64,000 bases of DNA from Alcanivoracaceae bacterium (lineage in GTDB: Bacteria; Pseudomonadota; Gammaproteobacteria; Pseudomonadales; Alcanivoracaceae), in the NCBI GenBank assembly GCA_023146255.1, contig JAGLCJ010000005.1:62001-126000 (forward strand), in the 5' to 3' direction. This document shows, piece after piece, positions 45,993 to 55,122 of this stretch. The notes below the pieces were generated by a model. It saw only the letters and a list, made by a program, of their open reading frames with translations. It ran no database searches and had not been told where the DNA came from. The translations under genes were made by a program, and so were the position numbers. Each line of letters starts with the position of its first letter. Position 1 is the first letter of the stretch.

Positions 45993-46994
45993 TCAGAGGT
46001 CGAGCCGGGAAAACGGCATGTTGTTCAGTTCCTGAAAAACCACGTCATGGGCAAACGGGCCCTTGCCCGGCCGGGGTGGATATTTCTGGATCTCGGCAGC
46101 GTGCATGTTGTTGACGGTCTGGTTGTTGATTTTCTGCAGGTCGGCAAGGTTGCTGGCCAGTGTGTAGCCGAAGGCGGGCATCAGCGGTGCGCAGATCGCT
46201 TCGATAACGGCCACTTCCTGAGCAGAAAGTTTTTCCGAGAATTTGCCGTGGTTCTGGCTCATCACGCCCTGCGACAGGTTTTTCCACGCTTCCTGGGTCT
46301 GGGCGTTGTCCTGGGTCAGCTTGCTCTGGTGATACTGCAGCATTTCCGGTGCATAACTGATGCCGAGCAGGTTGCAGATTCTGCCCAGTTGCTGTTCCGG
46401 GTTCTGGATCAGATCTTCATAGCGAACACAGACCGCGCGCTTGTCATAGGCGAGCGGGCCGAACACCGGCAACGCACCGGCCTGATCGTTGCGCCACTGG
46501 ATCGCGCCGGCAACCAGCCCGCCGGGGTGAGCGGCATTTTCGCGCCATGACAACGCCATGTCCCGTGGATCACGCACCAGATAAACAAAACGGGCGCCGG
46601 GGAACAGGGCATTGATAAACGGGATGCAGGCGTGGATCTGGATTTCCTTGATAAACAGCATGTCCTTGCCCTGACTGGCCGCTTCCGCCTCGAACACGCT
46701 GGCAAGCAGCTTTCTCAGATCGCCTCGCTCGGCCAGTGCGGCCAGTGCGGCGGCATCATAGTCATGCTGCCATTTGGCGAAATCGGACTGCAGCAGGCGT
46801 AACAGGATGGCTGTTATCCGCTCCCAGTTATCGGCCCGGTCATACGGGTAGAGTTTGGCGGACTCAATGCCAAAGGTGCGCAGGATATGTTTCGGCGAAG
46901 GGCCGCATACCCGCGGATGGCTATCCATCATCTTGGTGATCAGATTGCTTCCGCTACGTTCGCTGGAGATAAGAAAAACAAATTCCATGGTCAT
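45993..46994 (-). CDS. sulfotransferase family protein
   Basis: A 333-residue PAPS-dependent sulfotransferase. The 5'-phosphosulfate loop is FVFLISSERSGSNLITKMMDSHP at the N-terminus and the 3'-phosphate motif is FVYLVRDPRDMALSW around residue 145. The start MTMEF overlaps the stop of the preceding sulfotransferase; the second Met (46988) is equally possible. It would transfer sulfate to a glycan or other acceptor. It lies in the rml-vioA-wbqC operon. Confidence 0.85.
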   Translation of the reverse strand: MTMEFVFLISSERSGSNLITKMMDSHPRVCGPSPKHILRTFGIESAKLYPYDRADNWERITAILLRLLQSDFAKWQHDYDAAALAALAERGDLRKLLASVFEAEAASQGKDMLFIKEIQIHACIPFINALFPGARFVYLVRDPRDMALSWRENAAHPGGLVAGAIQWRNDQAGALPVFGPLAYDKRAVCVRYEDLIQNPEQQLGRICNLLGISYAPEMLQYHQSKLTQDNAQTQEAWKNLSQGVMSQNHGKFSEKLSAQEVAVIEAICAPLMPAFGYTLASNLADLQKINNQTVNNMHAAEIQKYPPRPGKGPFAHDVVFQELNNMPFSRLDL

Positions 46995-48034
46995 CAACCT
47001 GCGGGGAATGTTTCGGTCATGGCAGCAGCAATTGCCTGCTCTGCCTGCTGTTGAGTGTATTCCTGCAGCCGCCACTGATTATGGTGGCTGAAGGAATCCG
47101 AGGGGTTGTGGGGCGAGGGTAATCCACTTGTTTCTGCCGGCACTGTGATTCTGCTGCGGATCAGCTCGAACCAGGGCCGGGTATCACGGCAGAACTCTTC
47201 ATAAGGCACGATAATCTTCTGTGCATCCGGCAGCTGTTGCAGATCCTTTTCAATCGCTCTGTTGATGGCGCAGATCTGCCCGGCAGCCGAGTGCAGCGGG
47301 TCCAGATCTTTCAGCTGCGGGTATTCCCGGATCCGGAACGAATACCAGTCGTTCATGTTGCCATACTGACGCTGCCTGGCTTCAAGCACGGATTGCAGAT
47401 TGAAAACCGGGTCGCGCTTTATCCAGATAAACAGCGGTTTGCTGAACAGCGGCAACAGGCTGCGGATATTCTGGTTCATGATCATGCCCTTCATGGCGAA
47501 GGGCTGGTCGAACAGATTGGCCAGGGCATTGAGCTCTCTGGCCATGGCGCCAAGGTCGGCGACGTTGGCGAGCTGCTCGTCCGGCAGATAGTCCAGATCG
47601 GTAAATGGCAGAAACCGGCGCCAGAAATACCAGAACTCGTTCGGTGCCAGCGCGCCCCGGGTCTTGCCATTGTCTGACTGGAAGCCGGGCGCCGCAGAAA
47701 GATCGTCCAGCTCATCACGAAAGCGGAAACGCGGATCAGTCAGCAGCATCTGGATGCGGGCGCCGATATGCGGGGCCTGATAAAACCGTGACAGCAAATT
47801 GCTCGGGTAGGCGGTCAGCCCGGACGCGGCCAGCCATTGCATAAACAGGGTGGTGCCGGAGCGCAGCGGGCCAAGCACGAACAGTTTGCTGTGGCGATCC
47901 TCGCAATCGCTCAGGGTTGCCGCGTTGACCGGCTGCAGCATCTCGTTAAGCTCGGTCAGCAGGGCTTCCAGCCGGGTGTTTCGGGCAAATTGCGGCTGGC
48001 GCTTGTCGGTCTGGTCGTGTCCGCTCATTGTCAT
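46994..48034 (-). CDS. sulfotransferase-like protein
   Basis: A 346-residue protein with a P-loop-like PAPS-binding start KLFVLGPLRSGTTLFMQWLAASG near residue 50 and IWIKRDPVFNLQSVLEAR near 215, the 3'-phosphate region. It is only distantly like the downstream sulfotransferase, so the two are not a recent duplication. The start at 48034 overlaps the wbqC stop (ATGA). The acceptor is unknown; operon context points to a glycan. Confidence 0.8.
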   Translation of the reverse strand: MTMSGHDQTDKRQPQFARNTRLEALLTELNEMLQPVNAATLSDCEDRHSKLFVLGPLRSGTTLFMQWLAASGLTAYPSNLLSRFYQAPHIGARIQMLLTDPRFRFRDELDDLSAAPGFQSDNGKTRGALAPNEFWYFWRRFLPFTDLDYLPDEQLANVADLGAMARELNALANLFDQPFAMKGMIMNQNIRSLLPLFSKPLFIWIKRDPVFNLQSVLEARQRQYGNMNDWYSFRIREYPQLKDLDPLHSAAGQICAINRAIEKDLQQLPDAQKIIVPYEEFCRDTRPWFELIRSRITVPAETSGLPSPHNPSDSFSHHNQWRLQEYTQQQAEQAIAAAMTETFPAG

Positions 48035-48726
48035 TCTCGCGCCAGGGAATAATGGGTCAGCATATCGATCACCTGTTCGCGGCTGCACCACATCAGCGGG
48101 TCAATGATCGACAGGTTGGCAACAAACGGCTGCTTGCCCTGGGCATAGGCGGGCGCTTGCGGCTGGATAAACTGCAGATCGATGCCGTGGCGGGCAAACT
48201 GTTCGTGATGATACAGCTCTCTGCCGCCCGGGCTGTTGATGTACTGGTTTGCACCGAGCTGTTTGCAGATCGCGATCAGTCTTTCTGCGGCGCTGTCCTG
48301 ACGCGGGCATTGTAGTGACGAGGCGGTCAGCAGGCTGGTGCTGATGCCGAGATAATCCATCACCGTCTGCAGTGCTCTCTGGCAAAGCGTGGCAATGGAT
48401 TCATCCGGCTGCACGAACAGGGCCTGCAGCATCGGGAACACCGTCGAAAACTGCGGCGCCTTGCCGTAGGCATGTTGGATAGTGTTGAGAAATTTATCCG
48501 GCACGCCGGCCAGATGCACATCGCGGATCAGCTGGTTTTGCGAAGCGCCATTGACCGCCAGGGTAAAGCGATGTGCCTGCCCGTTCAGCAGAATGCTGTT
48601 GCGATTGATGTAGCCACGGGTGATGTAGTTGACGTCGTCATAAAGCACAAAACGGTCGACCGCCTGTATCAGCTGGAAGTAGCCGATATAGGGCAGGAAG
48701 TACGGTTGCATGATGGCTACTTTCAA
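48031..48726 (-). CDS. WbqC family protein
   Basis: A 231-residue WbqC-type protein. The signature [42 protein letters not shown] and INSPGGRELY are unmistakable. The family occurs in O-antigen and other polysaccharide clusters; its reaction is not established to my knowledge. The start is a TTG at 48726 overlapping the aminotransferase TGA (TTGA), giving MKVAIMQ. The first internal ATG at 48711 would cut the first strand. Confidence 0.88.
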   Translation of the reverse strand: MKVAIMQPYFLPYIGYFQLIQAVDRFVLYDDVNYITRGYINRNSILLNGQAHRFTLAVNGASQNQLIRDVHLAGVPDKFLNTIQHAYGKAPQFSTVFPMLQALFVQPDESIATLCQRALQTVMDYLGISTSLLTASSLQCPRQDSAAERLIAICKQLGANQYINSPGGRELYHHEQFARHGIDLQFIQPQAPAYAQGKQPFVANLSIIDPLMWCSREQVIDMLTHYSLARE

Positions 48727-49832
48727 CGGCCGGCCCCGGTGATGCAATCCAGCACCCGCGATATTTCCGCGTCGCTCAGTCCCGGATAGATTGGCAGGCA
48801 CAGCACCTGATCCGCTGCCAGTCTGGCCTGACTGACCGCATCCGTACCGCGGGCATTTTTGTACGGGGTAAAATCGCAGATCAGCGGGTAGAAATAGCGG
48901 CGGGCAAAAATACCGGCCTGCTTCATCTGCTCATGCAGCTGGTCGCGGCCGAGCGGAAAATTCGCATCCAGCAGAATCGGGAAGTAGCTGTGGTTATGAC
49001 GCAGCGCCTGGCCGGAAGGCAAGCGAATACCGGCCACCCCGGCAAGGCCGGCACGATAGCGCTCAGCCACCTCGGCGCGGCGCGCCAGCGCTTCATCAAT
49101 ATGCGCCAGCTGCGCCAGCCCGACGGCGGCATTGAATTCGTTCATCTTGCCGTTGCCGCCAATGCCCATCAGCGACACTTCATCGGCAAAGCCGAAATTG
49201 CGCAGCGCATCGACCCGCTGCTTCATGCTTTCCGAGTGGCTGATAATGGCGCCGCCTTCGAAGGTGTTGAACACCTTGGTGGCATGCAGGCTCAGTACCG
49301 CCAGATCGCCATGGCGCAGGATCGAACCGCCGGCATCTTCCACGGCAAAGGCATGGGCGGCGTCATACACCACCTTGAGGTTGTGGCGCCGGGCAATATC
49401 GGCAATGGCGGCGCTATCACAGGGGCTGCCATAGCAGTGCACCGGCAAAATGGCGCAGGTCTGTTCGGTAATGGCCGCCTCGATTGCCGCCGGCGACAGG
49501 TTCAGGTTGTCGGCATCAATATCGGCAAACACCGGGGTCAGGCCGTTCCAGACCACCGCATGGGCGGTGGCAACAAAAGAGTAGGGCGTGGTAATCACTT
49601 CACCCTTCAGATCGAGCGCTTTCAATGCGGTCAGCAGGGCAATGGTGCCGTTGTTGAATAGCGACACGAACGGCACGCCGAGATAGTCAGCCAGCGCTTT
49701 TTCCAGCTGCTGATGCAGCGGCCCGCTGTTGGTCAGCACGCCGCGCTGCCAGATGCCTTCCAGATAGGGAAGCAATTCCTCCAGCGGCGGCAGGCTGGGG
49801 CGGGTCACCATGATCGGTGGAACCTTGCTCAT
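48723..49832 (-). CDS. DegT/DnrJ/EryC1 sugar aminotransferase (VioA-like)
   Basis: A 369-residue PLP enzyme. [19 protein letters not shown] binds the cofactor phosphate, VVYDAAHAF holds the PLP-interacting Asp, and [16 protein letters not shown] carries the Schiff-base Lys. The start ([40 protein letters not shown]) is very like VioA, which makes dTDP-4-amino-4,6-dideoxyglucose from the RmlB product. It overlaps rmlA by ATGA. The exact regiochemistry cannot be proved from sequence; a 3-amino product (FdtB-like) is the alternative. Confidence 0.86.
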   Translation of the reverse strand: MSKVPPIMVTRPSLPPLEELLPYLEGIWQRGVLTNSGPLHQQLEKALADYLGVPFVSLFNNGTIALLTALKALDLKGEVITTPYSFVATAHAVVWNGLTPVFADIDADNLNLSPAAIEAAITEQTCAILPVHCYGSPCDSAAIADIARRHNLKVVYDAAHAFAVEDAGGSILRHGDLAVLSLHATKVFNTFEGGAIISHSESMKQRVDALRNFGFADEVSLMGIGGNGKMNEFNAAVGLAQLAHIDEALARRAEVAERYRAGLAGVAGIRLPSGQALRHNHSYFPILLDANFPLGRDQLHEQMKQAGIFARRYFYPLICDFTPYKNARGTDAVSQARLAADQVLCLPIYPGLSDAEISRVLDCITGAGR

Positions 49833-50695
49833 TGCGTCACAATCGCCCGCAGGTAGCTGCCGTAGTCGTTCTTGCTCAGGCGGTCGGCGGCGGCCAGCAC
49901 TTCGTCCGTGCTCATCCAGCCGTTACGCCAGGCAATTTCTTCCAGACAGGCAATCTTGTAGCCCTGACGGCGCTCAATGGTTTCAACAAACTGCGCCGCT
50001 TCCAGCAGGCTTTCATGGGTGCCGGTGTCGAGCCAGGCAAAACCACGGCCAAGAATTTCCACATTCAGATCGCCGCGTTCCATATAGATCTGGTTCACCG
50101 TGGTGATTTCCAGCTCGCCGCGATCCGACGGCTTGACCGTGCGGGCAATGTCGATGACGTCGTTATCGTAAAAATACAGGCCGGTGACAGCATAGTTTGA
50201 TTTCGGCTGTTTCGGCTTTTCCTCGATCGAGATGGCGCGCTTGTTGTCGTCAAACGCCACCACGCCAAAGCGTTCCGGGTCCTTGACCTGATAGCCGAAC
50301 ACGGTGGCGCCGGTTTTGCGGGCGGCGGCGGCACGCAGCTTCGGGCTGAAACCCTGGCCATAGAAGATGTTGTCGCCCAGCGCCAGGCAGACCCGGTCAT
50401 CGCCGATAAAGTCGGCGCCAATGGTAAAGGCCTGAGCCAGACCGTCCGGGCTCGGTTGCACTGCATAACTGATCCGGCAACCGAACTGGCTGCCATCGCC
50501 GAACAGGCGCTTGAAGCCGCCGATGTCTTCCGGCGTGCTGATCACCAGCACATCACGAATGCCGGCCAGCATCAGCACCGACAGCGGGTAATAGACCATG
50601 GGCTTGTCATATATAGGCAGCAACTGTTTCGACACCCCGAGCGTAATAGGGTGGAGCCGGGTGCCGCTGCCGCCGGCGAGGATAATGCCTTTCAT
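49829..50695 (-). CDS. rmlA: glucose-1-phosphate thymidylyltransferase RmlA
   Basis: A 288-residue nucleotidyltransferase making dTDP-glucose. The N-terminal [35 protein letters not shown] is diagnostic, with [10 protein letters not shown] and [15 protein letters not shown] further on. It is the second gene of the operon, coupled to the VioA-like aminotransferase by an ATGA overlap. An 88-base gap holding a single REP-like unit separates it from rmlB. rmlC and rmlD are absent, consistent with a non-rhamnose product. Confidence 0.95.
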   Translation of the reverse strand: MKGIILAGGSGTRLHPITLGVSKQLLPIYDKPMVYYPLSVLMLAGIRDVLVISTPEDIGGFKRLFGDGSQFGCRISYAVQPSPDGLAQAFTIGADFIGDDRVCLALGDNIFYGQGFSPKLRAAAARKTGATVFGYQVKDPERFGVVAFDDNKRAISIEEKPKQPKSNYAVTGLYFYDNDVIDIARTVKPSDRGELEITTVNQIYMERGDLNVEILGRGFAWLDTGTHESLLEAAQFVETIERRQGYKIACLEEIAWRNGWMSTDEVLAAADRLSKNDYGSYLRAIVTQ

Positions 50696-50733
50696 GGGGG
50701 ATTCCCGAAATCATGTTGTTGTTATGAAAATCT

Positions 50734-50758
50734 TTCGCGGCTGATCAGCCGCTCCTAC
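50734..50758 (-). repeat. REP-like unit, type b (single)
   Basis: A lone inverted type-b unit (GCGGCTGATCAGCCGC) in the gap between rmlB and rmlA, the only unit found inside an operon and one of the few unpaired ones. Confidence 0.88.
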
Positions 50759-50783
50759 GGAGTGTGCCGGTGGAGGTACTGTT

Positions 50784-51851
50784 CTACTCCGTTTGGCCGA
50801 GGCGCTCAAGCCGGTATTCGCCACTGAGAATGCGCTGCCACCAGAGTGGATTGTCCAGATACCAGCGCACCGTCAGGCGCAAACCGGTCTCGAAGCTCTG
50901 CTGCGGCTGCCAACCCAGCTCCCGTTCGATCCGGCTGCTGTCGATGGCGTAGCGGACATCGTGGCCGGGGCGATCGCGAACGAAGCTGATCAGCGAACGG
51001 CGTGGCGGCGCACCCGCCGGTAACCGGTCGGCGGCCAGCTCATCCACCAGATCACACAGGGTTTCCACCACCTGCAGATTGCGGCGCTCGCTGCGCCCGC
51101 CAATATTGTAGGTCTCGCCCACCTTGCCCCGTTCCAGTACTTGCACCAGCGCCCGGGCATGGTCTTCAACAAACAGCCAGTCGCGCACCTGCTGGCCATC
51201 ACCATATACAGGTAGCGGTTTGTCCTGCAGGGCATTGAGGATCATGTGCGGGATCAGCTTTTCCGGAAACTGGCAGGGGCCATAGTTGTTCGAGCAGTTG
51301 GTAATCAGCACCGGAAAGCCCCAGGTCCGGTGCCAGGCCCGGACCAGATGGTCGCTGGCTGCCTTCGAGGCGGCATAGGGGGAGCTGGGTCGGTACGGGA
51401 ACTGCTCATCCGCCGGCGCGCTGTCGGCGCCAAGATCGCCGTACACCTCGTCGGTGGAAATATGCTGGAAGCGGAACTGCGCCGCCCGCGCCGCCGGCAG
51501 CGACTGCCAGTAGTCGCGGGCCGCCTCCAGCAATACGCCGGTGCCGGTGATATTGGTGTCTATAAAGGCAAGCGGGCCATCGATGGAACGATCGACATGG
51601 CTCTCGGCGGCCAGATGCATCACCGCATCCGGCTGGTAACGGTCAAACAGCGCCTTCATCGCCTGTGGCTGACGGATGTCCTGTTGCTCGAAGCGGTAGC
51701 GGCCATGGCCGGCCACTGTGCTCAGCGATTCCGGGTTGCCGGCGTAGGTCAGGGCATCGACATTGATCACTTCGTGAGCGCTGTCGCGGATCAGGTGGCG
51801 GATCACGGCGGAACCGATAAAGCCGGCGCCGCCGGTGAGCAGGATCTTCAT
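50784..51851 (-). CDS. rmlB: dTDP-glucose 4,6-dehydratase RmlB
   Basis: A 355-residue short-chain dehydrogenase family enzyme giving dTDP-4-keto-6-deoxyglucose. The N-terminal [15 protein letters not shown] binds [13 protein letters not shown] and [20 protein letters not shown] carry the catalytic Asp-Glu and Tyr-x3-Lys; [17 protein letters not shown] is typical. It heads the minus-strand glycan operon and is divergent from the HMW1C-like gene, with 129 bases between starts. Confidence 0.95.
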   Translation of the reverse strand: MKILLTGGAGFIGSAVIRHLIRDSAHEVINVDALTYAGNPESLSTVAGHGRYRFEQQDIRQPQAMKALFDRYQPDAVMHLAAESHVDRSIDGPLAFIDTNITGTGVLLEAARDYWQSLPAARAAQFRFQHISTDEVYGDLGADSAPADEQFPYRPSSPYAASKAASDHLVRAWHRTWGFPVLITNCSNNYGPCQFPEKLIPHMILNALQDKPLPVYGDGQQVRDWLFVEDHARALVQVLERGKVGETYNIGGRSERRNLQVVETLCDLVDELAADRLPAGAPPRRSLISFVRDRPGHDVRYAIDSSRIERELGWQPQQSFETGLRLTVRWYLDNPLWWQRILSGEYRLERLGQTE

Positions 51852-51980
51852 GGTTGGGCTCGCTTGTTGTTATGCCGGCATCATAGGGCAGTTCCGGCCC
51901 GGGACACAGCCCGGCCCGGTTGCCAAAGCCGCCGCCCTGATGCAAGGTTGCCGGCTGATTGTCCTGTTCACTGCCAGCTG

Positions 51981-53843
51981 ATGGAACCTGTCGTGTCGAC
52001 CGATAATAAAAAATCCGCGAACCCGCTCCAGCAACTTGATGCCATTGACCTGATGCTGTTGCGTCGTCATTACCGTGATGCCGCGCATGCCTATTTTCAG
52101 CTGCTGGATTCTCTGGCGCGGGAATGGGCGACCACCAGTTTTTCCCGGTCCGATCATCATGGCGACGAAAACTACGCCATGTATGAAATCTGCGAGCGTG
52201 CCACAAGGCAGTGGTTGCTGATTCTGTCCTCGGACGTGGATCTGGCCAAGCTCAACTACACCCTGTTCATTGCCAACATCGGCATGGTGCATGCCATTCT
52301 GATGGGCACCAGTCAGGGCACGCTGGATGATTTTATTTCTGCGCTGCACCGAAAAACCGGCGGCAACTACCAGATCTCCGACTTTCTCCGCATCGTACTG
52401 GCCTGGTGTCCGAACTCGCGAATCGGTTTCGATATCTTTGCCTACTACAGTCAGGCGCCGGAGCTGATCATGGCCCATGCTTTGGGCTGCGTCAGTGGTA
52501 TCGGCCTGATCAGCGAAGAATCCAACCGGCATCGCAACAAGGCCATTGATTTTCTGATCACCCATCGGGACAGCAATATCGACAAACTCGGTGCCATCTG
52601 TTTGAGCAGTGCGGTGCTGGATGCCTGGATGCGCTGCAGTTATGCCGAACATCCTGACAAGCACAAGGTCAAGCACCTGCTGAACAGAATGATTCAACGC
52701 GGCTTTCAGCTGTCGGATAAAAAAGCTGCGGCGGGGAAGGTGCCGCCGGTGCTGCGCGAGAGGCCGGCGAACCGGCCGTTACTGGTGGTGCCACTGGAGA
52801 CCTTCTCCGGAAAACATGCCATGTACCGTTGCTACGCCAATATCCTGCTGGCCTGCCGCGAGCATTTTTATACCGTGGGTCTGGCCGGGACAAAGTATTA
52901 CGACGATGACACCGTCGCATTATTCGATGAGTTCTTTGATGCCGACGAAATCTCCGGCAGTGATCCGCGAGTGATGGAGAGCATTATTCTCAGCTGGCAA
53001 CCGGACGCGGTTTATTATCCCAGTGTCGGCATGGCGGTATGGGTGATTGCGCTGGCCAACACTCGTCTGGCACCGGTGCAGGCGATGAGCATTGGTCATC
53101 CGGCCACCTCGATGAGTCGAACCATGGACTATGTCATCGTTGACGAGGGCAGGGTGGCGGACGGCAAGGCGTTTTCGGAAACGGTGCTGGCCATGCCGCA
53201 TGGCAGTAACCGTTTTGTGTTGCCGTCCGGCAGTCAGCGCGTCGCACCGATTATGGCGCCGCCGGCGGATGGTATTATCCGTGTGGCGGTGCCATCGATT
53301 TCACAAAAACTCACCGGCAGTTTTATTCGCGCCTTGCGACGCGCACAGCAAGCGTTGCCGGGCAAGCTGCAGTATGTGTTTTTCATGGGCACCCGTTCTG
53401 TCTATTACGCCGCCACCGTGCAGTCGCTCAGTCGTCAGCTGAAACATATCGAGTGCCATGGTGAGCTGGCCTACAACGATTACATCACCGAGTTGAATCG
53501 CTGCCATCTTCATGCCGGCACTTTTCCGTTCGGTGGCACCAACAGTTTGATCGATTCCATGCGCCAGGGTTTGCCGATTCTGGCGTTTGAAGGTGAAGAG
53601 CCGCACGCCCGGGTGGATGGTGATTTCGTCCGCCGCGCCGGGCTGCCGGAGAAACTGGTCTGTCACAGCGAGGACGAGTATGTCGAGCGGCTGGTGGAAC
53701 TGGTTTCCGACCTAGACCAGCTGATGGCGCTGCGCCGCTATCTGGTCGATGAGGTCGACATTGACCGGATCTTCCTGCAGGAAGGCCGGCCGGAGTGCTA
53801 CGCCGAGGCACTGGCCGCTCTGGTCAGCAAAAAGCCTGACTGA
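51981..53843 (+). CDS. HMW1C-like protein N-glucosyltransferase (GT41)
   Basis: A 620-residue protein matching HMW1C/ApNGT in length and layout. An N-terminal all-helical domain (1-255) is followed by a GT-B fold. Visible equivalents are ETFSGKHAMYRCYANILLACREHFYTVGL near 273 (His in KHAMYR matching the HMW1C active-site His), NTRLAPVQAMSIGHPATSMSRTMDYVIVDEG, Lys 443 in ISQKLTGSF at the UDP-binding Lys, and FPFGGTNSLIDSMRQGLPILA from 515. These cytoplasmic enzymes glucosylate Asn in N-X-S/T sequons of adhesins. No HMW1A/HMW1B pair is nearby. The ATG at 51981 has a weak ribosome-binding site; the open frame upstream into antisense rmlB is not coding. Confidence 0.88.
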   Translation: MEPVVSTDNKKSANPLQQLDAIDLMLLRRHYRDAAHAYFQLLDSLAREWATTSFSRSDHHGDENYAMYEICERATRQWLLILSSDVDLAKLNYTLFIANIGMVHAILMGTSQGTLDDFISALHRKTGGNYQISDFLRIVLAWCPNSRIGFDIFAYYSQAPELIMAHALGCVSGIGLISEESNRHRNKAIDFLITHRDSNIDKLGAICLSSAVLDAWMRCSYAEHPDKHKVKHLLNRMIQRGFQLSDKKAAAGKVPPVLRERPANRPLLVVPLETFSGKHAMYRCYANILLACREHFYTVGLAGTKYYDDDTVALFDEFFDADEISGSDPRVMESIILSWQPDAVYYPSVGMAVWVIALANTRLAPVQAMSIGHPATSMSRTMDYVIVDEGRVADGKAFSETVLAMPHGSNRFVLPSGSQRVAPIMAPPADGIIRVAVPSISQKLTGSFIRALRRAQQALPGKLQYVFFMGTRSVYYAATVQSLSRQLKHIECHGELAYNDYITELNRCHLHAGTFPFGGTNSLIDSMRQGLPILAFEGEEPHARVDGDFVRRAGLPEKLVCHSEDEYVERLVELVSDLDQLMALRRYLVDEVDIDRIFLQEGRPECYAEALAALVSKKPD

Positions 53844-54158
53844 CGGACCGGTCAGCGCTGACGTCAGACTGCAATGAGACCGGCATCACAGTAATTTTCG
53901 ACCATCATTTGCGACTGTTACCCACGGTAACGAATGTTACCGGAGGGTAGCGTGGCATATCCGGCCAAGGCGCCGGCACATTTTCTGCCCTTCTTGAAAT
54001 TGTATTTAAAAACAATCTGTTACAAGTGATATCGGGCGTGATGTTGAAGTGAAATTGTGTTTGGCCGCTTTGTAATCACCGTGTTACTGTTTGTTCGTGC
54101 GCTGTTGCAGCGCCACATTCCGATAATAAACGCGTGTGTGCACACGAGGAGATAACAA
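53844..54158 (+). promoter_or_regulatory. intergenic control region before the fil-like cluster
   Basis: A 315-base region without genes. It contains a perfect dyad GTTACC-CAC-GGTAAC at 53917-53931 followed by a further GTTACCGG at 53936-53943, an AT-rich stretch around 53990-54015, and a palindrome GTGTGCACAC at 54136-54145 just before the GAGGAG ribosome-binding site of the next gene. These are likely operator or leader signals; no clear -35/-10 pair stands out. Confidence 0.5.
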
Positions 54159-54965
54159 ATGAAAGGGTTCAAGAAACTCGCTCTGGTTTCCGCTATTGCT
54201 GCCATGCCGATGTCTGGCTTCGCCATGGAAGCAATGGACGACAGCAGCCTGTCCGCCGTAACCGGTCAGGACGGTATCAGCATCTCGCTGGGTACCGACA
54301 TCGCTGCTGACATCATCATCCACGACAAAGACGGCTACGCTGGCAACTACACTGGCGCTGGTGCCATCGTTCTGCAGGGTTTCAGTCTGGCTCTTGGTGG
54401 CAACAACGTCACTGTTGACATCGACGCAGGCGCTCAGGCGGCTGGCGACGCAGTGCTGAACATTGCTGTTACCACCCCGGCCAACATGGTTCTGACCCTG
54501 GGTAACCTGCAGGTTGCGGCTTCCAACGGTGCCAGCACTACCGGTAACTGGGGTCTGGACGGCGCTGCTACCACCGTGGCTAACCTGGGTTCGATGACCC
54601 TGGGTTCCACCAGCCTGAACATCCAGCTGGGTGCTGAGCCGCAGGGTTACATGATCCTGTCCTCTGCCACCATCACTGGCGGTGTCAGCCTGGCTAACTT
54701 CGCCCTGAACGATGCCAACTCTGGCGGCGCGATCTCCATGACCAACCTGTCTATCTTCAACAGCGGCGGCACTGACCTGAACGTTACCGCTGGTGTTGAT
54801 GCCACGGCTACCGGTCTGGTTATCGACGTGACCCAGTTTGGTGACGCGGTGAACGGTGCTGACCTGCGCATTACCGACCTGGTTCTGGGCGGCGGCGCAG
54901 CCATCGGTGACGTTGAAATCACCGGCCTTGACCTGACTGGTACCATCACCGTCAGCGGTAAGTAA
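54159..54965 (+). CDS. secreted DUF6160/FilA-like protein
   Basis: A 268-residue exported protein. The signal peptide is MKGFKKLALVSAIAAMPMSGFA. The mature start MEAMDDSSLSAVTGQDGISIS has the DD-LS-VTGQ-GI motif of the DUF6160/FilA group. The rest is a Gly/Ala/Thr/Asn-rich repetitive beta-strand region of adhesin type. It has four N-X-S/T sequons (Asn 63, 83, 196, 208). Codon use is visibly biased to a few codons (ctg, acc, ggt, aac), suggesting high expression. A strong GAGGAG ribosome-binding site precedes it and a terminator follows, so it can be made in excess over the genes behind it. Confidence 0.8.
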   Translation: MKGFKKLALVSAIAAMPMSGFAMEAMDDSSLSAVTGQDGISISLGTDIAADIIIHDKDGYAGNYTGAGAIVLQGFSLALGGNNVTVDIDAGAQAAGDAVLNIAVTTPANMVLTLGNLQVAASNGASTTGNWGLDGAATTVANLGSMTLGSTSLNIQLGAEPQGYMILSSATITGGVSLANFALNDANSGGAISMTNLSIFNSGGTDLNVTAGVDATATGLVIDVTQFGDAVNGADLRITDLVLGGGAAIGDVEITGLDLTGTITVSGK

Positions 54966-54984
54966 TCCCTCGGGGTTACACCTC

Positions 54985-55016
54985 AAAAAGCCCGGCTTCG
55001 GCCGGGCTTTTTGTTT
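54985..55016 (+). terminator. rho-independent terminator
   Basis: A perfect AAAAAGCCCGGC/GCCGGGCTTTTT hairpin with a short TTCG-type loop, 20 bases after the FilA-like stop. It would limit read-through into the peptidase gene. Confidence 0.92.
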
Positions 55017-55122
55017 TCTGCCCGGCCTTTACAAAATCCCTACAAACCGAATCCTGTCAGACGTTTAGGATTGCCCAAGGTCGCGTGGACGATAGTTGCT
55101 GGCGGGGCGGTGCATCGCTACC

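Noticed and set aside
49829..51851. dTDP-rhamnose pathway
   Set aside because: rmlC and rmlD are absent from the operon and a VioA-like aminotransferase follows rmlA, so an amino sugar is the more likely product.
51246..51980. N-terminal extension of the HMW1C-like gene across antisense rmlB
   Set aside because: The family N-terminus begins near 51981 and the upstream part is antisense to rmlB.
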